Source of the DNA: Ceratodon purpureus
Lineage: Eukaryota; Streptophyta; Bryopsida; Pseudoditrichales; Ditrichaceae
Assembly: GCA_014871385.1 (NCBI GenBank)
Contig: CM026421.1
Location: 21,442,865 to 21,506,864, forward strand
Direction: 5' to 3'
DNA: 64,000 nt
The stretch's first letter is position 1; the number at the start of each line of letters is the position of its first letter. Shown here one piece after another: positions 40,627-54,022 of this stretch. The notes below the pieces were generated by a model. It had not been told where the DNA came from. It worked only from the letters and a program-made list of their open reading frames with translations, and ran no database searches. Made by a program: the position numbers and the translations under genes.

Positions 40627-41204
40627 CACTAGTGGAATGTGCAGACAACTACACCGAGGTGGACACTGAAAATTTGGTTAATTCTGGGCTCTGGTCTTCG
40701 GTGTAGAGTGGAGCCGTTTCGGTGTAATTGGGCACAAGAATTGCCCATTCGAAAATCCTGTTTCTGCTTTTCGACTGTAGCTAGTGGTCCCGGGACGAGC
40801 TATTTGCAGGGTAGCGCTACTCACGTGGTCCACGCCTGTGGCTGGTCAATTCTACTTGGACAATTCAGGACGTAGTAATATTTCAGGGCATCCTCTACTT
40901 GGATGATCGAGGGTTCATCGACAGTTCGTGTTTTCGTCCGACTGAGGTGATAATTTGGAGTTACTTCTGCATATGCTTTACCCGCATGCATAGCACCAGT
41001 TGATGTCCTCGGAGAGGATATACCCGCCCTATACTGCTGTCACACCCGGAACCTCGCAGGTCCGCTTCATATACGGGTGCGGAAGGTAACCGGTTCTTTG
41101 GGACTCGGGTGGGGCGGATAGGTGGGGAAAGAAGTCGGATATCGGTGTCCCAGGGTTCTCAGTAGCGGGTATGCGGTATGGGGTATCGACCAGCGACAGT
41201 TGGA

Positions 41205-41480
41205 ATTAGGGATTTCAGAGTTTGATTGGATTTTAGGGATTGCTAGGGTATTTGATTTAGGGTATTGGTGGAATTGGAATTAGGGATTTCTATGAGAATT
41301 AGGGATTTCAGAAGGTCATTTTAGGGATTCAGAATTAGGGATTTCAAATTGAACGCTGCGGTATTTGTGTTTTTTAGTGTTCTTGGAGAACTGTATTAGG
41401 GATTTGGATTTTAGGGATTCTCTTCGGAATTTGGGTTTCCGAAATGTTTTTTTAGGGGTTTCGAATTAGGGGTTGGGGTA
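41205..41480 (+). repeat. TTAGGGATT motif cluster in the CACTA subterminal region
   Basis: Eight exact copies of TTAGGGATT and three close variants (TTAGGGTATT, TTAGGGGTTT, TTAGGGGTT), all in the same orientation, within 276 bp and about 0.6-0.85 kb from the left end. The word resembles a plant telomere repeat, but spacing is irregular. Confidence 0.8.
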
Positions 41481-41949
41481 CGAACGTGTGGCACTGTACC
41501 CACAGCGGATTTGTTATCCGCGAATTTCCATGACCACAGATTGGGTTCTGAATTTCGGATTGAATATATTATAATGCTTCCAATAATAGTCTGCAGACGA
41601 AACTGGCGCTGAAGATTTTTGTCCGGGCTTTCTCTCGGATGAATTTAATTTGGGGCGCACGGTAGATATTTGCGGGAAATATGTGGATTTTGTGAGCAAG
41701 GCCGACGAGTCACCTAATCTGTTGGAATGGAGATGATTTGTATTAGAATTTGTGGTGGATGCATTGACCTGATCACAAGAGTCTGCATGGAGGAATATGC
41801 GTCTACACAAGCGATTGCATGCACCGATAGCGCTAGGTTTTGTGCATGCTGTTCACACAACTCTGAAGCCTCCGGCATCGACCTACAACGCAGAATACAG
41901 AGTTCGACAATGATTTATGGTAATCGTCACCCTAAACTTCCAACCATCC

Positions 41950-44635
41950 CTAACCTTGCTTCGACGCTGGTAGTTGCTTAGGTCTTTTCAGGAGCAACCT
42001 CGATATCCACTTAACATATACACTAGAACCTGATGCTTTCACTAATGCGTGGTCTAATATGGTGAATGGCTGGCGATCTTCAATGAAGATGAGAGGGAGA
42101 CCAGGGACTAGAATGCGGTGAATTTGTACCATCTGTTCTCCCTCGGAACAGAAGGATCCGAACTTGGATGATGGTGATTTCCATGAACCACCCGTTCTTC
42201 CCTCCGCCACTATTGTGTCGCTGTGATCGGGGTGCAGAATGAAGCATGGGGTGTTACAGGCAATCGCCGACGAGCAGATGCGGGGGAGTAGACCGTATTG
42301 GAACTTCTGTCGCGGTCCTCTCTCCGATGGCTTTGGGGCTACAGCAGTGGACATGCCCCTTGTTGTCACGCCGTCATGTGAAGGGGTATCTTTGTCGCAG
42401 ATATCCGGAGGCGTATGGACTGATAGCCGCTGTGGCTGCGATCCGGGAGTGTTTTCATAGCTACGGTGTGGTGACATCTCGTTAGACATGGTCCCCACGG
42501 ACGCAGACATATCTGTGGAGACAGCGCATCCAATAGGCATTTTATTAGTGAAATTTTGGAGAAGAGTCGAGGGGGTTAGAGGTACCGTGTCGCCACTCGG
42601 AACCGATGGAGAGTTGACCTCAGGTGTGCGAGAAGGAACATGCACGTCCACGGTCGGTGGAATTTCTGTTCTTTTTTCAATAGTAATCCGAGGTTGTTCT
42701 GACTCAATCAGCTTCTCCGCAGGGACATTCTCCTCTTCTCTTGGAAATGGTGCTCCAACGTTGCGAGTATTGTGCATACTTGGACTGCCGTCAGAACGGC
42801 CGGACTGGGAGTCAAAACGGTTTTGGGCGAAATTCGGAGACGCTTGCGCTGGAGCAGGCGGCGGATTAATCAAAAGTAATAGTAATTCCTTAACCTCTCT
42901 TAACTGGTCCTTGCTGCTCGACAAGTCGGATGCCATCCTCTCCACAGTGGACTCCAGTGCATGTATTCTTGTAGACTCCCGGATGATGTATGGAGGGGTG
43001 GCTGGTACCTGCGTTGGAAAGATAATGTAAACAGTGACATACTTAGCATAGTGTCGATGCATCATAGGCGATCAATGCAGGCATAGATGAAATAATCACG
43101 GTCGATGCTCCAGCAGTAAGCACACAAGCCCTGTTTCCCTTAAAGTGATGCATTGTCTAGCACATACACCAAATTCACATAGTCAAAGTCAAGTCCTTTG
43201 AATGGATACAGGACGTGTATCTAGGAAAGGGAATACTATACATTTTAATTAGAAGCCAATTGCGGAAACATGAGAATGTTGTGAACGAAAGGGGGGAGGG
43301 TACGGGAACATCACAGAACTTCCATGAAAATCTGATATAGCATTATGAACGTATTAGTCGATGTATGGGCTGAATGTAAGCAGATAACCATGCAAGGTGG
43401 GATAGTGGGTGTGCCTGGGAGAAGTTCGGAGTGCTGTCCTCGCAATGGGGGCCTCGTATGGAGGCGCAGGTTGTCACATAATTTAACCCTGCATTAGGAG
43501 TGCTCTGTTGGAATCCAGTGGACTGACTAGCTGTTGACTCGCTGTTGTGGGTCGCTGCACCGTGCAGACGAGATGGGGCTTCAGGATTCGGAGGAGCATG
43601 GAAAACCTGAAACATGACACAGTGAGGTGAAGGAATATATTTTATTGCTCCTAGACTTTCAGTGTTTCAGGTTTCGATGTCAATGGAACAAACAAGGGCA
43701 CACACCTGGAATGGCGACGGATTGAAACTAGCGGGGGAACCAGGGAATGTATCGGTACGCTGTGTTTTATTTTTTCCCTTTCTCATCTCTGTCATTTGCA
43801 CTGATTCGTCCTTTCCTTCTGCACTCAACCAGTATTTGCGCCATTCCGTGAACGCCTCCACTGGACATCGTGGATGTCTCATACCACCATTTTGAATGAA
43901 AAATTGCTTCCAACATTTTCTATCATTTTTGAGTGTATTTTTCAAGAACTTGCCTAGATAATGGATGTCTAGGGGTCTAGAATACGAAAACTGATGATCA
44001 AGTTTTTGAGCAATGCATTCAACTTGAGACATCCAATATTCACGTTTTGCTTTATAACTTCTAACCTTATAATTCAGGGTTTGTCGGGCACATAGGCGTG
44101 CTGCCCGATGCCACGGGCTTTTCAGGCCAAGGACAGTACCTGACTCGTCTACGGGGATTTGAATCAATGGATCTCGATTTTCGGCATGCGCAGCTGCCAT
44201 CTCTTTCACGTACGGCCGGTGGAAATCTCGAGAGACGGAACGCTTTCGATTCTGCTCCACCCGAACTTCGACAGGTTGGTTTTCATATGGCGGTCGCCAC
44301 TCCTGCGCTCGAACTTCGCCATGGACTGATGTAGTAGGGCGGCAACTTGGTCCTGAAGTGGTTGGTGCCACCATTGAATGCACAAATCCATCACGCGGGA
44401 CGTTGGATTCGGGCGGCCGTGATTCATTGTTCCACATTCCTTGTGGAGGAACAGAACCAAAGTTGGGCGGGTAATACGTTGGATGAGAGGGATGAGTGGG
44501 TGACATATTGTGTGCCCCGGGAAACTGACTTTGTGCTCCGTTTCGCGAAGATAAATTTCCAACGCCCTGGGCCAGGGAAATGACATAAGAGGCGTCAATG
44601 ATTAAGAACACATGTAAGTATAGACAACGGTGCAT
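41950..44635 (-). CDS. TNPA/Ptta-like CACTA accessory protein
   Basis: A minus-strand spliced gene inside the transposon. The first coding block 44635-43706 carries a proline-rich region and then LGKFLKNTLKNDRKCWKQFF with CPVEAFTEWRKYW, which resembles the plant En/Spm Ptta-type domain. The donor CCATTCCAG|GTGTGT leads to a block starting at 43606 (VFHAPPNPEAPSRLHG) and a block 43008-41950 opening VPATPPYIIRESTRIHALES and forming a coiled coil (STVERMASDLSSSKDQLREV). Proteins of this kind bind subterminal repeats and assist transposition. The exact start and the intron between the second and third blocks are unresolved. Text before the acceptor-like CCTGGCCCAG at about 44570 may be intron. 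It is divergent to TNP2. Confidence 0.7.
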
Positions 44636-45961
44636 ATTCGTCCACAGATCAGCACAGATATATATTCAGATAAGACGTGTTAATATTACATACGTGGACA
44701 TTCAGTATCGATCATCTCAGGTTAGTTTATTTTCCACACTGGAAGCAGTCCTGCAGTTTTCAGATTTGTTAAGTTCCTACATTACTGAGCTATTCAGTAA
44801 CAGACTCACACTATGTCACCGTTGATACAAAGGAAGACGTAATTAGATACAGATTACGAGTACAGAGTGAACTTGTTGTTACTGTCCGTGGCCATGCTAA
44901 AAAGAATTGAGTCCATTTTGCAGGAAAACTACCATAAGCATCGTTCTTTAAGTGAGGTCATTCGTAGTTTTCATATGGAAATTGTCACTTGAGCAATCTA
45001 CGGCAGCAACATTACTCATTTCTGCTACTGTATCACAGGATTCAAGAGAATACGAGTTTACAAAGGATTCTGACCAACATGATCTTCACGAAGATTACGG
45101 TTGAAGCGTTTTAAAGGTGATTCATATTTTCAACCATTACCATGATGTTCCGAACCGGCAATTATCAAACGTGATCCTCCTACTTAGCGGAATACAGATT
45201 GTGTATCAAGAAATGGCAGGGGGTGGATGCGGGTACTGTACCTCTCCGGGGCTGGAATGATCGGCGAGTCGGCCCTCAATCACTGGTCGCTGCGCCATGC
45301 GAGCAGGGAACGCCATTCTCCTTCTACCGCGCGAAGTTGAGGTTGGTGGTGAAGCGGGATGCCTTGCAGTAGACGAGTGGCACGTCCCTGAGCAGACTGT
45401 GTTCGAGGTAGACGAAGATGAAGACTCGGAGTCGTACCAACTCCACGGAAGGATGCATGGGCGGTTACAGGGATACAAAATATCCGCAGGATCCATTAGG
45501 GTTAGACAAGCGGCGATCTTGAATCTCGGCAAAGTTAGTATGAAATCGAAAATAGAGGCTATTAAAGTTAGACGGTCTGTTAAATCTGTGAAAAGAGTGA
45601 TAACTTCTAGACTATAATCCGAATGAGGCACTTCGCATTGGATGGTTGCAACTACTCTATTTGCGAAAATGTTGCGCTCACCCACTATGCAACACGATGT
45701 TCAGGTACGCACCTTCCGACGTCTAATTTGCACGATACTCTCTGACAGATTGGATCGAAAAGTTTGATGGTCCACTTAGAGGCGGCCGAGTGCCTAGGGG
45801 AACTAGGGAACGTCGTTTTCAATGAGAACGTCGCTGAGACATAGAAGATTAATGGTCTCCAACTATGCGTAGTCATCAAGCTCTTCAGAGTGCGAGTTGG
45901 ATCGCAAGTCATTACGCGTAGAGGAAAAGTAGGTGACGACGCATAGAGGGACGCAGGAGTG

Positions 45962-46555
45962 ATGGACAACTGGAGTCCGAACACCATGGTCAGATATGGA
46001 TTCGCACAGGTAGATGAAGGAGGGAATGTGGTGAGTATATGGAACTTCCCAGATCTAGAGGAGGTGTTCAAGGAGGTAGAGATACAGGAGGGATCGGTAG
46101 CGGAAGGGAAAACTGATGGAGATGTTTCTCCTCCGTTAGCGTCTGCAGTTCGGGAGGCGTTGCAACTAGAAGTTGGCGAAGAGATCGAGGGGGTGATGTC
46201 AAGAACGTGCAACGGTCCATGCTTGGAGATTCGGCGTCCATCAATTCCTCCAGAAGTCATGAGTTCCGGTGAAGATGTGGAGCCAGATAGCGTCTTTTAC
46301 GACGATCTACCGCAGCTGGAGTCTGAAGATGTCACATGCCAGGACAACTCAACGTGGGCAGAGCATCGAAACCATGTTCCGGCACACGACTTAGACATGC
46401 CGGTCATTCATATTCAGGTCGGTAGAATAGCGTTGGTGTTACTTGCCGCTTCGTGTCGATTGACGTCGACTAGTGAGGCCCAACTTCCGGAATGGGAGAG
46501 AGACCTTGTTATTCACATGCTTACCCATAGCATGGATGGATTACTCCGTAGCTAA
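45962..46555 (+). CDS. Hypothetical acidic protein in the CACTA element
   Basis: A 197-codon frame starting ATG GAC AAC TGG. The text (NTMVRYGFAQVDEGGNVVSI, then acidic residues) is more protein-like than the opposite frame 45685-46260. A possible donor GTCGGT follows HIHIQ, so the last 47 residues could be intron. Between the TNPA-like gene and TNP2. No domain recognised. 45206-45685, in which open frames exist on both strands, remains unassigned. Confidence 0.4.
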   Translation: MDNWSPNTMVRYGFAQVDEGGNVVSIWNFPDLEEVFKEVEIQEGSVAEGKTDGDVSPPLASAVREALQLEVGEEIEGVMSRTCNGPCLEIRRPSIPPEVMSSGEDVEPDSVFYDDLPQLESEDVTCQDNSTWAEHRNHVPAHDLDMPVIHIQVGRIALVLLAASCRLTSTSEAQLPEWERDLVIHMLTHSMDGLLRS

Positions 46556-46919
46556 TTCGTGAGTGTAATAGAAAATTCCAGCCGTCTACTCTTGTCCGAC
46601 TATTAGGAGATCAGTCACGTATGGAAGCTTCGAGCATAGGTTCGCTCAGTGAAGTGTATTAGAATGACCGGAGCCATCTGTCCCGAAGGATTTGGCAGGA
46701 AAATGGTCTTTGACGACACTGATTTCTAATAAAGATGAGAGTTCTGATACTTCTTGTGTAAGTCGTGATTGGGTGGCATGTGTCGTCGGTTTTTGGATCA
46801 AATTGCCGAATACCGATGGATGTCTCTGGTGGATGATATCTGTTGATATTTTAGGTTCTTTGCAAGACCAGACGTTCAAGCCGATATGACGACGACAGAA
46901 CAGATGAAGCCTTCGGAGT

Positions 46920-49900
46920 ATGTTTTCTGACACGGATTCGATGGCGGACAATAATGTTGGTCACGCCATGGACACGGGTGTACGCCTACCCCTGCGAGAC
47001 AGGGTTCGAATTCAGAGACGGGATGCGAGGCTTTATGCAAGGGAGGAAATGCTAGCGAATAGAACTGGAGCTGTGAGGAGGGTTTGCCCGTGCAACATAT
47101 GTTGCGGGTCGAATCGGTCAATTCGATTTCGAGGGATTGTGCAACAACATTTGGCTGCATATGGAAGGCACCCTTATCAGAGGGGATCGACAGAGGTGGG
47201 TAACTATGCCGCCTCCGATTGTTTGACCATGGATTTCCTGAATTTCATATCTGCCTATCGGGTTCGTTAAATCTAATGTATGTTAAGGAAATACTGACAT
47301 GATAATTGTTAGGGTTTTGATGTGGACGAGTCGGATGCTGAGTGGGACAACGAAATATTGGAGGAGTACGGGGTCCGTGGAATGGGGATTAGAGCAGAAC
47401 GTGAAAGACCACTAGATGAAGGTATGGATTTAGAAGGCTTAGTGCGACATACCTTTCACGTTTACGACGGGCTAGCATCCGGGATTGGCAATGTGGACGA
47501 CCAGGTTGGTGGTCGATCAGTATACGACGCTGAAGACATGGAAGCTGAATTGGCAGACACCGCAGAGATGCCAAACGTCTCGCCGCGCATGGACTCCCCG
47601 AATGCGGCGACTCCAATTCGCGATGAGCAGCAACAAGGGGAAGCTGGACCGGAAGAGAATTTTGTTGATGATGACCTGCCTGCGATGGAACAACATCCAC
47701 CAACTCCTGAAGAATTGCTCGAGGACAATGCACGAACACCACTGTTCGCAGGTTCGGGGCTCACTAAACTGGGAGGTACGCTGCTTCTGCTTAATTGCCT
47801 TCGGACACATGGCGCTTCGAATGTTTTAGTGAATGAGATTTTTGCTATCCTGCACAAAAGTCTTTTACCCACTGCGAACTGTCTTCCACCGAACGAGTAC
47901 CATGCCTCGAAGGTGCTGAAGCAGCTCGGCTTAGCATATGAAACTATACATTGTTGCCCGGGTCCAAGGACGTGCGTTTTATTCAGAGGAGATGCTTATA
48001 AAGACCTAGAGCGGTGTCCAATTTGTAACGCTGACCGGTACAGACAAGTGGGCAAATCTCGCGTACCAGTTAAGGTACTCCGATGGTTCCCTCTCATTCC
48101 GCGATTGCAACGCATGTATAGCACACCTCTCCAGGCGTCCTACATGACTTGGCATCAGCGGCATGGGAGTGAGGATGGTATCATGAGAGGTGCTGTGGAC
48201 TCTCACCAGTGGAAATTTGTGAATTGGAAATGGCAAGCTGAATTTGCTTTTGAGCCACGTAATTTGCGTCTTGGTTTAGCTACCGATGGAGTGAATCCTT
48301 TCTCAATCAAACGCTCTAACTGGAGTACTTGGCCGGTGTTGATAATGAACTATAATCTTCCCCCGTGGATGACCACGAAGAAGCATTTCGTGATGTTGAG
48401 CCTGATAATACCTGGAAAGAAGTCGGTCACAGGAGAAAACTTTGACACCTACCTACAGCCATTGTTGGAGGAACTTCAGATCCTTTGGAACATTGGTGTG
48501 GAGACGGACGACGCTGCTAGGTACCAGGGAAGTGCACGGTTTAATATGAAAGCAATATTGCTTTGGACTATGCACGACTTCCCGGCCTATGGCATTGTTG
48601 CAGGATGCGTCACGAAAGGATATCGAGGCTGCCCTATTTGTGGGGAGAATACAATTTCAAGAAGGAGTTTGGCTCTAAGGAAGAATGTATATGATAATCA
48701 GCATAGAAGGTTTCTCCCCTGCGGACATCCATGGAGATCTGCAAGTGCTGAATTTGATCACGTTGAGGAACAGCGTGGGCCTCCGCAGAAGGCGACTGCT
48801 GCGGAGATAATTCGATGGGGTGGGTTGCGGCAGTCATGGTTGCACCTTGGAGGTACTCCCGCAGCCTCAGATCCAGCGCGTCGATTTGGCATCAAAAGGA
48901 TCTCAGGCCTCTTCAACCTACCTTACTGGAAGGTAAACGACCATTGTCCTTTCACTTGTTCATTTCTCATTTTATATACCTTGAACTCCAGTGAAACCAT
49001 GCGTACCAGTACAGGCGATGTCGTTGACGGTCATTTCCAGTCGATTATTTGGCTGATAGAAATAACAACGGCTTCTTTAGTGATGCTCTGCGATGGTGCT
49101 ACCTTGCGTCTTGGTCCGCTGGCTATGTGAGTTCGACCTATTCAACCCTTGCGACGGAAGATGGATTACTTATGCGCTGCAAGACTGTAACTCAGTAGAT
49201 CGCTCTGTTTACTTACGACAGTAGTATGTCAGGGGAAGAACCATGGGAGCTATCAAGTAGTCGTGATTCCTGTGAATTAAATCGGAAAATAAAAGCCGTA
49301 AGTTTGGAATATCATAGCTGGTCTAGCTTATTCCAGTATCAGTGCAATTCGACGGACTGAGATGGGGATGACATGCATAACGGAGTAGGTATTCCGACCT
49401 TCCCTGGCTTTTTTCCAGTAAATGGCGATTTCCGAGGTAACTGGGTTATGGACGTGGCTTTCACGTACTTCCTCATTTCATAACGTTTAACGATGATGTC
49501 AACATAGTACTTAATAATTTGATACCAGTGTGTGCTGAAGGGTCGTAGATCTTATTTGCTGTTTTATTTCGGTGCGTCTGAGATGCAGGTCAGCGTTTCA
49601 TCTACGAATAGGACTTTCTGTAAGTGTCCATGGTTGAATTGTATCATTATATGCCAAATAATGGTTACATTCTTAAGTTGCATGTACTGACGAGTTAGCA
49701 AGCGTAGACAATTAGAAGACTTGAGTTCTATTACTGATGCTGTTATTATCCCGTCACCGCTATCCAGATTATGGAAGCTGTGCATTTCATTTCGTCCGTT
49801 GTGAAGATAGTGTCATACGATAAGATATACTGTTAGGCTCTCAGTCATGTTCGTGCCACCTTTTTTGGCATACTCTCTTGCGGCTAAGAATTCTGATTCG

Positions 49901-51819
49901 AATGCATGTTACGTTATCTGACGGGTGTAGTTTTTATGCCACAGGACCTGCCAATTCGGAACACGCTCGATGTGATGCACATCGAGCGAAATGTGTCCGA
50001 CAACCTATTGAAGCACCTCTTCGGAGAGAAGGACACTACGGCTACCCGTTTGGACATGGCGCAAGCCGGGAAAATGAGTTCACTCCACCTCAGGGTTGGA
50101 AACGCGGGCACGTATATAAAACCAAAGGCACCGTATGTATTTACTGAATCAGAGAAGACCTCCTTTTTGTCCATTGTCTCAAGTACCAAAGTGCCAAGCG
50201 GGTACAGTAGCACATTGATAAAACATGTGGGGGAGAGGAGGTTGCAAGGGCTCAAGTCTCATGATCATCACATACTGTTGCAGCAAATTCTACCAGCGGC
50301 TATACGAAACAGTCTTTCAAGGGGAGTGAGAGAGACAATAATCCGACTTGGAAATCTTTTCCAACGTATTTGTGCTAAAGTAATAAGGATATCAGAGATT
50401 GAGTCACTACGAACTTATGCAGCCGAAGTACTCTGTCTCCTTGAAGTCAATTTCCCCCCCGGCTTCTTTGACATCATGACTCATTTAGTCGTGCACTTAG
50501 TCGACGAGCTTGAGATATGTGGCCCTGTCCACTCTCGCTGGTGCTACTCTATCGAGCGCTACTTGGGAGTTCTGACGCGGTACGTCAGAGATAAGTCCAA
50601 ACCCGAAGCGGGAATGGCTAGTGGATATATGATCGATGAAAGCTTGGGTTTTTGTACAGAATATTTCTCATTATATGAGCACACAAAATCCAGGGTTTGG
50701 GATGCAGAAGAAGAGCTACGAGACTCCGGAGAGTGTCTACTTGGGAAGCCGAAACCCAAGCTACTGACCGACACAGAGTTGGATGGAATTCACGATTACG
50801 TGATTAAGCACAGTGTGCATACTGAGGAGCTCTTAGGGTATGTACTCATTTATCCCCTTCTCTTTGATTAGCTTAAACACATTCAATGCTTTCGTCTCTA
50901 CATTGACATGTTTACTTAACTTTCATGATTATTGTGGTGTTGCATATCTAATAGAGAATGGTCAGAGCAGCGACGGTTATACAAGATGGAACGTGCAGCG
51001 TTTGCTTCATCAGCGCGTAGGATTCAGCGGAACCACATCCAGTATCCTCCACACCTCATAGAGTCGTTTCCAAAATTCCCAGCGTGGCTGAATGATCATG
51101 TGCGTAGGCTGAAAGAGGAGGGATTTCCAGTGTCCGTTGAATTGGAATCACTCCACTGCTCTCCGTCACAGCATGCGTGGACATTCAGTTCGATGTGGGC
51201 GTATGGTTGTCACTATACCTCTAGTTCTGAAAATGCACCATCTGCTGTAGCGTTTGATTGCGGAATTGCTGCCGTCCCTCCCACTCCAGTTTGTACGGAA
51301 ATAGATGTGGGAATTCTAAGGAGCATCATATTGGTGACATATATGGGACTGAATTGCGTTCTCTTTGAAGGTTCCTGGATCAAATCAAGAGATCAAGGGC
51401 GCAGGGTGATAAAAAAGGACAGAAACGGCTTCTGGATCGTGCAGTACTTGTGTAGAGAGACACGGCATAAGGACAACCCGTATGTCTTCCCTTCGACTGT
51501 CTCACAGGTTTTTTTTATGAACGACCGTAATGACCATGCGTGGAAGGTGGTTTTACGCCATGATCCGAGGTCTAAGCGGATTGAGGGAGATAGGGAACTT
51601 CACATTTTTGGTGCCGCAGGGACGTCTCGTCCTACATTAAGCTCTCGGTCTGGTGGTATACCTGGATTCGGTCGCGCAGTAGAGGGAGACGAAAATGTGG
51701 AATTACTGGTAGCCGACCATGTAAACATTGAGATACAGGGGAGAGAGCAGCCCGAGGATGAAAGACACCTCGATGACACACAATACGAGGACGACTTCGA
51801 AACAGTGTACGTGGAATAG
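46920..51819 (+). CDS. TNP2-type CACTA transposase with DUF4218 and DUF4216 regions
   Basis: Four exons, 46920-47195, 47313-48932, 49945-50837 and 50955-51819, join in phase to 1,217 codons. Exon 1 holds a small zinc-finger-like segment (CPCNICCGSNRSIRFRGIVQ then QHL). Exon 2 holds the transposase domain: CPICNADRYRQ, KVLRWFPLIPRLQRMY, LRLGLATDGVNPF (probable catalytic Asp), WPVLIMNYNLPPWM and TMHDFPAYG, GCPICGE. LPYWK then joins DLPIRNTLDVMHIERNVSDN, the hallmark start of DUF4218. Exon 4 ends with a DUF4216-like region (GLNCVLFEGSWI, DPRSKR). It cuts and joins the transposon DNA. No interruption is seen, so the enzyme is likely functional. Confidence 0.93.
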
Positions 51820-54022
51820 CTCGATGTTGGTGCATGGAAGATCTAGCGTCTGCAGATTCTGAAAGAGAACCGACTGACCTTATTCCTGCGATGTGCCCTT
51901 GGTAAAAAAGTACCATCAACTTTTAACAGTTTTTTTGATTTTTGTCTAAAATAATTAGAGCCCAACGAAATGTGCGCTTTATCTTGTTCAATGCTGTAAT
52001 TAATTTTGGGATGCACGTGAGTGCATATCTACTATGATGATTCCAGTAGGTCCTCATGTGCTCCAGTAGGTTGTCTCTTTCGCCTAATTCATTGTCATGT
52101 TAATTAACGGTAGGATCTGTATGCGTTGTTCAGATCTATGCCCGAAATTATTTTCTGAGTCTGTACATGTTGCACACCAGTGTTTAATCAGTGTACATGT
52201 TGCAAATCAGTGCTGCAGTAGTTAGCATCACTACAATATTTCACCATACTGTTAGTCAAAATTAACATGGGCGCCATTGTATCAGGGAAATGCTATGCCT
52301 GTTAGGAAAGGGTTCGAAAGTTATTCTGCTACCAACATATGGATGCAGCGAAGGTGATGTGTCTCCCTCCGGGAATATTTTGCACTGAACGGGATAGTTC
52401 CTCAACAAATATTTGTGACCCCGTCCTAGGCCTGCTGATGGAGTTGCACTTAATTGACCGGATGTGGTTGATACGCCACACAAAATTTGCCTGATGGAGC
52501 TCTGTCGACCTCAATCTGTACGGGCCGAATCCGAATTACATCCATGAGGTTTGATTTCGTCAGCAGCTCCATTGACTGTCTATCTATGATTGGAGTTGGA
52601 GCAGTCTGTATCAGTTTAGAGAACTGCCGGTTTTTTAGAGTCCATTTTGTGTTTCAACGGAGGATAAACATTCGGAGTATGTAATAGTGAGTTCTGTACC
52701 GTTGTTTTCAATTCTGCCTCAGCGAATGAGGCTCGCATTGTGTTGTATTCAGGTACAATACTCGGTGAGTACCCTATCCACGAGTACCCTCGATTGGGTC
52801 TGGTCATTCTCAGAAACTGCTTTAATATTGTTCCACTGTTGTGTGCTGATCCAAGCAGGTGTTCTCGCTAAGAAGCTTACCGCTCTCTTGTAACTCTCGC
52901 GCGGGTGAAATCCGGGCAGCGTATATCGACTTTGTAGTACGCAAGAATTTGACTCCTTGACAGACAGTTTTTGCAATTATGTGCTCAGTTGTGGTGTTCC
53001 TGAGACATACATGATTGGAATTGCGTACTTGAAGGTACGTAATTTCACATAGTGAGGTGGACCAAGGTCGTCATTTTATTAACAGAGACTTTTCTCTAAA
53101 TAAAAAAATAGAGATATCCATCCTTCTGCAATTTGCTCATAGAAACTTCCTACGTTTTCAGACCATAAGTAGCATTTGCGAATGTACAATTACAGTTAAC
53201 AAGAGCCAATCATGAGTGTTACAATACAACCATCGTTGAAATCCAAGTTCTTTCTGTATGTTCATAATTTCAGTAATCCGTGGAATCTCACTCACTAATC
53301 CAATGCCGGTATTAGTACTAGTAATGCTACTACAAATCTCACTAATCTTCGACGTTACTAGTCAGAAAGGGCCTGAAATCGTGAGTGGTCAGTAATCCCG
53401 TTCCCAGCTATGATGTTACCTGGTTATGGGTGTATGAGTCCGTCACCTCAGGTCATATAAATCACTGCCTCATGCACTTCATGTTACGTAGACATCCACG
53501 TTAAGTCACACCATAATGATCTTGGTAGTTGCCGTACATGCACCACAGCAGAAAACAATCCCCCCCCCCACCTCCACCCTCCACATCTCCCACCACTTTC
53601 CCATCACAGTCTTAACTCCGCTACCCACTTGTAACTCAATACGTCTAATCAGGATGATATTGATTAACTTTACATTGCAATGTGGAAGTAGGGTGTATCA
53701 GAAGTGACTACCTTCACTCATGAAAATATCCGTATTAATTAGAAATCGAAGTCATGATGACTAACATATAAAGTCTTGTTATTTACAGTGAAATCTGTGA
53801 GATGATCGGATCCAGAGAAGATTGGATATCAGGTGGGCGCTGAATTTGACATTTAGGTTTTGCATGTCTAATCGTAATGGCTTCTTCGTCTCTCCCAATT
53901 CTCCATTTAATCCCCTTTGTATCCTTCGTCTTCATGCATTTGCAGATTGTTCCGTAAGTAGGCCGCTGCTCACCGTCTTTGCCCCTGCCGTCGTTCCACT
54001 TCACGTTACTTTCTCGCGCAAA
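51820..54022. other. CACTA interior, non-coding spacer
   Basis: No supported exon. It includes a short tandem pair around GTACATGTTGCACACCAGTG (52165-52215) and a C-run with CCTCCACCCTCC at 53560-53590. The downstream part may be promoter of the gene at 54023. Confidence 0.45.

Noticed and set aside
45685..46260. 191-codon minus-strand frame inside the CACTA
   Set aside because: Overlaps the acidic plus-strand frame, which reads more like a protein; serine/threonine-rich composition fits a shadow.
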